A stretch of 64,000 bases of DNA from Nocardia terrae (GTDB lineage: Bacteria; Actinomycetota; Actinomycetes; Mycobacteriales; Mycobacteriaceae), in assembly GCF_009760405.1 (NCBI RefSeq), contig NZ_WRPP01000005.1, positions 62,001 to 126,000 of the forward strand. The letters run 5' to 3'. This document shows positions 58,098 through 64,000 of the stretch, piece by piece (position 1 is the stretch's first letter; each line of letters opens with the position of its first letter). A program made the position numbers and the translations under genes. The notes under the pieces are model-generated. The model was not told where the DNA came from, ran no database searches, and worked only from the letters and a program-made list of their open reading frames with translations.

Positions 58098-59060
58098 TCA
58101 GCCGACGCTGATGACGGACTTGCCGCGTGCGTGCCCGGCGGCCAGATCGTCGATCGCGACGGCGGCCTCAGCCAAGGCGTAGGTGAGGGTGACGCGCGGG
58201 GCCAGGGCGCCCGCGGTGGCGAGTTCGGCGAGCGCACGCAGGGTTTCGGGCTTGGGCAGCGACAACAAGGAGCGCAGCCGCTGGCGGGAGAGGAGCGAGA
58301 GCAGCTGGGCGCGCATCGAGCGCCCGAGCCCGCCGAAGAAGCGGCCGCCGCCCTCACCGCCACCCAGCACCAGCGTGCCGGCGTCGGTGAGCAGGGAACG
58401 CAGCAGCGGCAAGGGGCGATTGCCCGCCATGTCGAAGATGAGATCGTAACGACCGGTGAGTGTTCGGGCGGTGTAGTCGATGACGTGATCGGCACCCAGG
58501 TCGGTGACGAACTCGACGGCCGGGCCCGCGCAGACGCCGGTCACCTCGGCCCCGTAGTGCTTGGCCAACTGCACAGCGAGGTGACCGACGCCGCCCGCCG
58601 CGCCGATGATCAGCACGTGCTGCCCGGCCTCGATGCGTCCGGAGTCGCGCAGGCCGTTGAGTGCGGTCATCCCCGAGATCGGCAGGGCGGCAGCCTGTTC
58701 GAAGCTCAGATTGACCGGTTTGAGTTGCAGCTTGCTCGCCGGGGCGCACGCGAACTCCGCGAACGATCCGGGCACCGTCCCGAAAACCTCGTCACCGGGC
58801 CGGAATTCGGTGACCCGCGGACCGACCGCCTCGACGATCCCGGACACGTCCCAGCCGCGGACGCGTTCCCGGGGCCGACGCAGCCCCAGGGCCAGTCGAG
58901 CGACCAGCGGCTCGCCGGTCATGAAATGCCAGACGCTGGGGTCCACGCCCGCGGCGCGGACCCGGAGGAGCACCCCGTCCTGTCCCGCGTCGGGCGTGGG
59001 AACGTCGGTGTAGGACAGCATGTCGGTGGTGCCGTAGGCGTCTTGCGCTATAGCCTTCAT
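58098..59060 (-). CDS. Zinc-independent MDR/quinone-oxidoreductase-like reductase
   Basis: A 320-aa medium-chain reductase. An N-terminal GroES-like part (KAIAQDAYGTTDMLSYTDVPTP, LLRVRAAGVDPSVWHFMTGEP) is followed by a Rossmann domain with HVLIIGAAGGVGHLAVQLAKHYGA (about 145-168). It lacks the zinc-ligand Cys cluster, so it is a QOR-type NADPH oxidoreductase. Its ATG overlaps the XRE gene stop (ATGA). It is the third gene of a membrane protein-XRE-reductase operon. Confidence 0.92.
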   Translation of the reverse strand: MKAIAQDAYGTTDMLSYTDVPTPDAGQDGVLLRVRAAGVDPSVWHFMTGEPLVARLALGLRRPRERVRGWDVSGIVEAVGPRVTEFRPGDEVFGTVPGSFAEFACAPASKLQLKPVNLSFEQAAALPISGMTALNGLRDSGRIEAGQHVLIIGAAGGVGHLAVQLAKHYGAEVTGVCAGPAVEFVTDLGADHVIDYTARTLTGRYDLIFDMAGNRPLPLLRSLLTDAGTLVLGGGEGGGRFFGGLGRSMRAQLLSLLSRQRLRSLLSLPKPETLRALAELATAGALAPRVTLTYALAEAAVAIDDLAAGHARGKSVISVG

Positions 59061-59284
59061 GGCTCATCTTCTTCCGGGTACTCGAAGACCTCGCTCAGCG
59101 GTGCACGGAACACCCGGGCGATTTCGAACGCCATCTCCAGTGACGGCGAGTACTTGCCCTGTTCGATGGCGATGACGGTCTGGCGGGTCACACCGAGCCG
59201 GTCGGCCAGTTCGGCCTGGGTCATCTCACCGTTGGTGAAGCGCAGCGCGCGAATATTGTTGAGTACCTTGGTGGGTCTCACCAT
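59057..59284 (-). CDS. Small XRE-family HTH regulator
   Basis: A 75-aa single-HTH protein: NNIRALRFTNGEMTQAELADRLGVTRQTVIAIEQGKYSPSLEMAFEIARVF, ending in an acidic tail. It is encoded between a small membrane protein (7-bp overlap) and the MDR reductase (4-bp overlap). XRE-plus-small-membrane-protein pairs of this size are common and autoregulated. The likely operator is the TGTAAAA repeat upstream of the operon. Confidence 0.92.
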   Translation of the reverse strand: MVRPTKVLNNIRALRFTNGEMTQAELADRLGVTRQTVIAIEQGKYSPSLEMAFEIARVFRAPLSEVFEYPEEDEP

Positions 59285-59703
59285 GGCCACATCCCCCGCC
59301 GGTAGGCGACGAGTTTGGCGGCCGCGCTGACGAGGGCGCCGAGGGTGAGGCCGAGATAGATCGCGTTGGCGATCCAGAACCGGTCCGCGTCGGCGAGGCT
59401 GAGCAGCAGTCCGCCGCCCGCGCCGAGCGCGGTGAACGCGCCGCCGATCTGTGCGCCGCGCAGGTCGATCTCCTTGTCGCGTTGGTCTTTCCGATCTCCC
59501 TCCCGGGAGCCGATGGCGACTGCGATACTGCCGATGATCGAGGCCAGGATCGACCCGCCGACGGCCCACAGCAGCGGCGCGGCGAAGGAGACGGACGTGA
59601 GGGCCTGGTCGCGTGCCCGCACGAGCACGACGACCAGGTAGATCACGTAGGAGACGACGGACGCGACACCCAGGATCCAGGTTCGCTTCTCCTCGTAGGG
59701 CAT
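59278..59703 (-). CDS. Four-TM small membrane protein paired with XRE regulator
   Basis: A 141-aa protein, ATG 59703. Four hydrophobic helices (about 10-28, 38-58, 82-100, 106-126) are broken by a charged cytoplasmic loop (GSREGDRKDQRDKEIDLRGAQ). It matches the DUF2178/DUF3796-like membrane partner commonly encoded before XRE regulators of this kind; exact family uncertain. The function is unknown; it may sequester or signal to the regulator. Confidence 0.75.
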   Translation of the reverse strand: MPYEEKRTWILGVASVVSYVIYLVVVLVRARDQALTSVSFAAPLLWAVGGSILASIIGSIAVAIGSREGDRKDQRDKEIDLRGAQIGGAFTALGAGGGLLLSLADADRFWIANAIYLGLTLGALVSAAAKLVAYRRGMWPW

Positions 59704-59711
59704 GCGTCCAA

Positions 59712-59750
59712 TGTAAAACAAAGCCGACATGATGTACAGAATCTTTTACA
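59712..59750. promoter_or_regulatory. TGTAAAA inverted repeat upstream of XRE operon
   Basis: TGTAAAA (59712-59718) and TTTTACA (59744-59750) are inverted with a 25-bp spacer. A TGTACA palindrome lies at 59733-59738 between them. The region is AT-rich and directly precedes the operon start, a plausible XRE operator. Confidence 0.45.
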
Positions 59751-59765
59751 CCACCCGGCGGGGAC

Positions 59766-61034
59766 TCAGGCGGGCCGGAACCCCACCCGCAGCGATTCCA
59801 GCCCGCGGATCACGACGTTCGGCTTGAACGGCGGGTTCTCCGAAAGCAGTTCCATGGCAGAGACTTTGCGCAGCAGCACGTCCAGCAGCACTTCCATCTC
59901 GAGCAGCGCCAGCGGCGCGCCGAGGCAGTAGTGGATGCCGAGGCTGAACCCGAGGTGCTTCTTGGCCGGGTTCATCGGGTCAGAGTAGCGGGCCACATCG
60001 GTACTCTCCGGGGCTGGGAAGACCCGCTCGTCGTGGTTGGCGGAGTTGATCAGCACCACCACACCGTCGCCGGGCTCGAAATCGTGCCCGGCCACCGTGA
60101 TCGGACGCGTGGCCGCCCGGGTGGTGATCTGCACCGAGGGTTCCAGCCGCAGCAGCTCGTCCGGCGCCGAGGCGGTCAGTTCCGGCCGTTCCCGCATGGC
60201 CCGCACCTGATCCGGTGCGCGCAGCAGCCGCAGCATGCCCGTGCCGACGAGGTTGGCGGTCGTCTCGTGCCCGGCCACGAAGGTGGTGATGCAGGTGGCG
60301 AGCAGTTCCTGTTCGGTGAGCACGTCACCGCGGTCCTCGACCAGCGAGAGCGCGCTCAGCAGATCGTCTTTCGGGTCGGTGCGCCGCTCGTTGAGCAGCT
60401 CCCGGAAGTACCCCATGAATCCGCGCGAGGCCGCACTGCGCGCGGTCAGGCATTCGGCGGGCAGCGTGTAGTCGTGGTCGAACCCGCGCGCCAGGTCCTG
60501 CGACCACTGGTGCACCTGCCCGTACGCCTCTTCGGGCACCCCGATGAGCTCACACGCGATGATCAACGGCAGCGGGTAGGCGATGGTCTCGACGAGATCG
60601 AATTCACCCGCTTCCAGGGCCTTGTCGACGAGCTGTTCGGCGAGTTCCTCGATGCGCGGCCGCAGCCGGGTCACCGTGCGCGGGGTGAATCCCTTGGTGA
60701 CGAGGTTGCGCAGCCGGGTGTGGTCCGGCGGCTCCATCCACAGGAACGAGGTGGGCAGTTCTTCGGGCGCGTCCTCGGGCGCGACGGTCGGGTGCATCAT
60801 CCCGGCCTCTTCGGCATGACTCCACGCGGTGGTGGACAGCACGGCCGCGCAGTCCTCGTAGCGGGTCAGCACGTGATGCCCGAGCGGGGTCAGGTGGATG
60901 GGTCCGGCATCGCGCAGGACCTTGGCGGGGGTGTAGGGATCGGATCGGCCGTCGGGTCCGAACAGCTGGACCAGGGCGGCCGTGACGGCCGGATCCTGCT
61001 CCCGGGCTGCGATGTTCACCTCTGGGGCGACCAT
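59766..61034 (-). CDS. Cytochrome P450
   Basis: A 422-aa canonical P450. Helix C HTRLRNLV, helix I FVAGHETTANL, K-helix DELLRLEP (intact ExxR), and haem loop LGFSLGIHYCLGAPLALLE. It starts at ATG 61034, 16 bp after the FAD monooxygenase, in the same operon with another P450 upstream. It therefore probably acts in the same oxidative pathway. No ferredoxin gene is visible within the window. Confidence 0.95.
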   Translation of the reverse strand: MVAPEVNIAAREQDPAVTAALVQLFGPDGRSDPYTPAKVLRDAGPIHLTPLGHHVLTRYEDCAAVLSTTAWSHAEEAGMMHPTVAPEDAPEELPTSFLWMEPPDHTRLRNLVTKGFTPRTVTRLRPRIEELAEQLVDKALEAGEFDLVETIAYPLPLIIACELIGVPEEAYGQVHQWSQDLARGFDHDYTLPAECLTARSAASRGFMGYFRELLNERRTDPKDDLLSALSLVEDRGDVLTEQELLATCITTFVAGHETTANLVGTGMLRLLRAPDQVRAMRERPELTASAPDELLRLEPSVQITTRAATRPITVAGHDFEPGDGVVVLINSANHDERVFPAPESTDVARYSDPMNPAKKHLGFSLGIHYCLGAPLALLEMEVLLDVLLRKVSAMELLSENPPFKPNVVIRGLESLRVGFRPA

Positions 61035-61050
61035 TGCGGTCCTCCTGGTT

Positions 61051-62547
61051 TCAGTGGTGGGCTGACATGGTGGCCGCGGCCCCGTTGCCGCGCAGCATGA
61101 TTCGTCCCACCAGCGCCGGACCGGCCAGCGCGGCGGGCGTTTCGACGAGATGGGCGACCCGCATGAACGTCCGTGCGACCAGCGAGTCATGGTGGGCGGC
61201 GCGATATGTCTGCGCCACATACGCATTGGTGAGCCGGGTGCGCAGGCCACGCCGTCCCGCAACGGCGGGATGACGCAGATCCGATGCGGCGGCCAGCTGC
61301 CAGGCGGTGTCGGCGGCCTCGGCGGCGGCCGCGTAGAACCGTGCGGGCAGCTCCGCGAACGGCAAGCCGATGCGGAGGCATTCCCGCAGGACGGCCGCCT
61401 GCAGCGCCGCCACGGTCATGCCCTGGGCATAGAGCGGATTGAACGCGCATTGCGCGTCACCGAGCACCACCAGCGCCGCGGGCACCTCGGGTTCCCGGTC
61501 GAAGCGGCGGCGCACCGAGGACCGGAAGCGGTACGGCACCGCGTCACCGAGAGGCTCCGCAGCCGTGACGATCTCGTGGATATCGGGCGCGGACAGGGTC
61601 GCGGCATAGGCGTGGAATCCTGCCGGATCGGTGGGCGGATGATCACCCATCATCCCCGCCAACGTCACCAGCCAACGGTCACCCTCGACATGCACGGCTC
61701 CACCACCACGACCGTCGGCCCCGGTCGAGATGATCACCGACGCATGCCCGCCCAACAGCCCGTCCCGGTGCCGATACAGCCGCGAGGCATACCCGAGATC
61801 GACCTCGAGTCGCTCCTCGACAGGCGCCGTCGCGCCGATCACCCGCAGCCACTCGCAGATTCGCGAGCCTCGTCCGCTGGCATCCACGACCAGATCCGCG
61901 CCCACGATCTCGGTGTCGGCGGAGTCAGCGCCGCCTGCACTACGCGGCTCGCCCTCCCCCGCACCGTCGTCGGCCGCGTCCGTGGAACCGCTCCGGCGCA
62001 CCCCGTCGTCGATCGCGGGTGTGTCCGAGGCTGCTCCGTGGTCGCCGTCCTGGCGCGAGTCGCGGTGGGTGGTCACTCGCACGCCGGTGACGCGCTCACC
62101 ATCTCCCGTCAACCCGCGCACCGTAATACCCTCACGCAGCGTCACATTCGGTAGCTCTAGGGTGCGTCGGCGCAGGACGGACTCGAGCAGCGGCCGGGTG
62201 GCGATGACCGAGGTGAGATCGGTCGCGGTGGCGGCCAGCCGGGATCCGCCGATATACCAGCGGGTCCCGACGAGCACCTCCGCGGTGTGCGCACCGGCGG
62301 CAACCAGATCGTCGGTGCACCCGGGGTACAGATCCTCGATGATGCTGCGCCCGCGATCCAGCAACCCATGCAGGTGCGCGCCTTGCCCAACCCCACGCCG
62401 CACCACACCCGGCTCGGCCGTATCCCGCTCGAGAATCGTGACCCGCGTACAGAATTCGGCCAACACCCGTGCCGCGAGCAGCCCCGCGACACCCGCGCCG
62501 ATGACAATCGCATGCCGCTCCGCCCCACCGGCCTCGGGTGCGGTCAT
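61051..62547 (-). CDS. FAD-dependent monooxygenase / geranylgeranyl-reductase-like
   Basis: A 498-aa flavoprotein. The dinucleotide motif AIVIGAGVAGLLAARVLAEFCTRVTILERD lies at about 12-42, a DG-like ADLVVDASGRGS at about 220, and LVVLGDAQCAFNPLYAQGM (GD motif) at about 365. An acidic low-complexity insertion of about 50 residues (DGDHGAASDTPAIDD ... GGADSADTE) precedes the second FAD motif and is unusual. The ATG overlaps the 95-aa Cys ORF stop (ATGA). It likely hydroxylates or epoxidises a secondary-metabolite-like substrate. Confidence 0.9.
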   Translation of the reverse strand: MTAPEAGGAERHAIVIGAGVAGLLAARVLAEFCTRVTILERDTAEPGVVRRGVGQGAHLHGLLDRGRSIIEDLYPGCTDDLVAAGAHTAEVLVGTRWYIGGSRLAATATDLTSVIATRPLLESVLRRRTLELPNVTLREGITVRGLTGDGERVTGVRVTTHRDSRQDGDHGAASDTPAIDDGVRRSGSTDAADDGAGEGEPRSAGGADSADTEIVGADLVVDASGRGSRICEWLRVIGATAPVEERLEVDLGYASRLYRHRDGLLGGHASVIISTGADGRGGGAVHVEGDRWLVTLAGMMGDHPPTDPAGFHAYAATLSAPDIHEIVTAAEPLGDAVPYRFRSSVRRRFDREPEVPAALVVLGDAQCAFNPLYAQGMTVAALQAAVLRECLRIGLPFAELPARFYAAAAEAADTAWQLAAASDLRHPAVAGRRGLRTRLTNAYVAQTYRAAHHDSLVARTFMRVAHLVETPAALAGPALVGRIMLRGNGAAATMSAHH

Positions 62548-62831
62548 TGGGTCACCCCCCAGCGGCAATATCCGCCACGCCCGACGCGGTCGCACGCCGC
62601 ACCCGGTTCCGTGGCTTCGCGTGCGAGACCCCCACGCGTGCTGAATTCGACGGGCATCCGCGCCACGACGCACACGGGCGCGCGGTACATCGGCTCGTGC
62701 AAGTATCCGCACTGCCCGATGCCGCCGCGTACTTCGCACGGACCCGGGTTGTCCCGTTCGAAATTCGTGACCCGCGTGATCGTGTGCCGGTCCGCCTGGT
62801 TCATACCGCTACCTCGCCCGGGCGCGGTCAT
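62544..62831 (-). CDS. Unknown 95-aa five-Cys protein, coupled on both sides
   Basis: A 95-aa protein from ATG 62831, which overlaps the upstream P450 stop; its own stop overlaps the FAD monooxygenase start. It has five cysteines (32, 41, 54, 80, 89). Segments PGPCEVRGGIGQCGYLHEPMYRAP and REATEPGAACDRVGRGGYC are Gly/Cys rich. It is not a [2Fe-2S] or [3Fe-4S] ferredoxin by motif, and I recognise no family. Tight coupling in a P450/FAD operon suggests a role in that pathway, for example as accessory, carrier or modified peptide. No secretion signal. Confidence 0.6.
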   Translation of the reverse strand: MTAPGRGSGMNQADRHTITRVTNFERDNPGPCEVRGGIGQCGYLHEPMYRAPVCVVARMPVEFSTRGGLAREATEPGAACDRVGRGGYCRWGVTQ

Positions 62832-64000
62832 ATCGCGACCGGGAGGGCCATGACGCCTCGGTGGATGAGGCTGGGGCGGTATTCGATATCGGTGGCAGCC
62901 AGACGCAGGTCGGGGGCACGGTCCAGGAGGGCTTGCAGGGCGGTGGCGGCCTCGAGGCGGGCGAGGGGTGCGCCGACGCAGTAGTGGATGCCGAGGCTGA
63001 AGCCCAGATGCTTGCGGGCGGGGCGGGTTCCGGCGTAGCGGGTGATGTCGAAGCGGTCGGCGTCGGGGTAGACGCGGTCGTCGCGGCTGGCCGAGGCGGT
63101 GAGAACGACTACGCCGTCGCCGCGGCGGAATTGGTGGCCGCCGACCACGGTGTCGTTCAGTGCTACGCGGATGGTGAACTGGGTGGGAGCGTCGTAGCGG
63201 AGCATTTCGTCGAGGGCGGGTTCAACCAGGTCGCGGTTGTCGCGCAACAGGTTCCACTGATCGGGGTTGCGGAGCAGGGCGAGCATGCCGTTGCCGATCA
63301 GGTTGATGGAGGTCTCCATGCCCGCGACCAGAAGGAGCAGGGACAGGCCGACGACCTCGGGCTCGGTGAGGAAGTCACCCTCGACGCTCGCGGTGACCAG
63401 CTCGCCGAGGAGGTCGGTGGTGGGGCTGTGCTTCTTGCGCTGCACCAGCTCTGCGAAGTACCCCATACACGCCATGGCCGCCTGTCCGCGTACGGTCACC
63501 GCGCCCTCGTCCAGCAGTGAGTCCGGGTCGCTGCCGCGGGCGATGGCCAGCTGCCACTCGCGGAATCGGGCCGCGTCGGCGGGGTCGCCGCCGAGCAGCC
63601 GGACCGGGATCATGGCCACGGCCAGTGGCACGGCGAGGTCTTCCATGATGTCGAAGCTGCCGCGGGCCAGGGCCGCGTCCACCAGTTCGTCGACCACCCG
63701 ACCGGCCACGGGGGTCAGCTCGGCGATCGTGCGCGGGGTGAACGCCTTGGCCACCAGTTTGCGGTAGCGGCCGTGCTCGGGCGGGTCCATGCGGACGAAC
63801 GAGCCGGGGATGGCGGCGGTGGTGTCGCGGAACGGGCTGATGCCCGCGGAATACCCGTGGCCCCAGTCGTTTCCGGTGAGCACCTGCGAGCATTCCTCGT
63901 AGCGGGTGATCAGCGTGACCGGGACGTCGCCGAAGCGGTACGGGAACAGTGCCCCGGCGTCGCGCACCCGGCGATACGCCGGATACGGGTCGGCCCGGTG
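62828..64000 (-). CDS. Cytochrome P450 (5' end beyond the window)
   Basis: The frame continues to the window edge (HRADPYPAYRRVRDAG), so the N-terminus is missing. Helix C HGRYRKLV, helix I LLVAGMETSINL, K-helix DEMLRYDAP (ExxR intact) and haem loop LGFSLGIHYCVGAPLARLE are canonical. It is the most 5' gene seen of a coupled operon that continues with the 95-aa Cys protein, the FAD monooxygenase and a second P450. Confidence 0.95.
   Translation of the reverse strand, partial: HRADPYPAYRRVRDAGALFPYRFGDVPVTLITRYEECSQVLTGNDWGHGYSAGISPFRDTTAAIPGSFVRMDPPEHGRYRKLVAKAFTPRTIAELTPVAGRVVDELVDAALARGSFDIMEDLAVPLAVAMIPVRLLGGDPADAARFREWQLAIARGSDPDSLLDEGAVTVRGQAAMACMGYFAELVQRKKHSPTTDLLGELVTASVEGDFLTEPEVVGLSLLLLVAGMETSINLIGNGMLALLRNPDQWNLLRDNRDLVEPALDEMLRYDAPTQFTIRVALNDTVVGGHQFRRGDGVVVLTASASRDDRVYPDADRFDITRYAGTRPARKHLGFSLGIHYCVGAPLARLEAATALQALLDRAPDLRLAATDIEYRPSLIHRGVMALPVAI

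Noticed and set aside
1..64000. Prophage, insertion sequence, CRISPR or tRNA genes
   Set aside because: No transposase, integrase, regular spacer-repeat pattern or cloverleaf was seen by eye; a tRNAscan or CRISPR finder was not run.

Overview
High-GC DNA from a mycolate-type actinomycete, most likely Nocardia or a close relative (Corynebacteriales). The evidence is the strong G/C bias at third codon positions, frequent GTG starts, and the families present: malate synthase G next to two CNNM/CorC proteins (as in the Rv1837c-Rv1842c neighbourhood of M. tuberculosis), F420-type DUF385 proteins, mycothiol-linked MDMPI-fold proteins, YfhO and many P450s. This assignment is inference; no rRNA or tRNA gene was seen. 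The window looks chromosomal. I see no transposase, integrase, CRISPR array or origin.

Layout. 0-9.3 kb: two CNNM/CorC CBS proteins, a protein of a family annotated as 3-methyladenine DNA glycosylase, a DUF4232 lipoprotein, an exported LVIVD-repeat/DUF305 pair, and small conserved proteins. 9.3-14.4 kb: an acyl-CoA dehydrogenase-TetR-SDR operon divergent from glcB. 14.5-21.6 kb: a lower-quality stretch with regulator/target pairs (CGNR, HxlR), a dehalogenase-like hydrolase that has lost its catalytic His, a broken TetR gene and an ABC-2 exporter with a divergent GbsR/MarR regulator. 21.6-28.7 kb: an ion-homeostasis block (TerD, K+ channel, NhaD/ArsB antiporter with CBS partner, CPA1 antiporter, DUF190). 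Two of its transport operons carry the same 26-nt leader element.

29-42.4 kb is the most interesting part. A MarR regulator sits inside a cluster of envelope and transport genes: a lipoprotein, a tiny zinc-ribbon membrane protein, YfhO, a CLC antiporter, an Ag85/esterase-D-like hydrolase, a TetR plus MacB/FtsX-like ABC system, and two DUF385 proteins. Six intergenic sites carry CAACTRTTGCA (one with a single mismatch), each pointing into the next gene. At one site it is followed by a perfect inverted repeat, ATTGCA-N3-TGCAAT, that touches the clcA start codon. A second, truncated copy of the zinc-ribbon gene closes the cluster at 42.4 kb, fused to the remnant of an ECF sigma factor gene. I read this as a local MarR regulon, possibly with leaderless or translationally coupled small leader ORFs.

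42.7-48.4 kb: a flavodoxin-like protein, darcynin, a DrrAB-type exporter with a divergent TetR and a perfect palindromic operator, an orphan OmpR-type regulator, a universal stress protein, and a 0.7-kb gene-free stretch with two strong hairpins. 48.4-64 kb: a P450-rich oxidative region. AraC, two P450s without the ExxR motif (one also missing about 30 residues around helix C) flanking an acyl-CoA oxidase-like gene, several hydrolases and regulators, an XRE-membrane protein-MDR reductase operon, and a coupled operon of P450, an unknown 95-aa five-Cys protein, an FAD monooxygenase and a second P450. The last operon runs off the window end.
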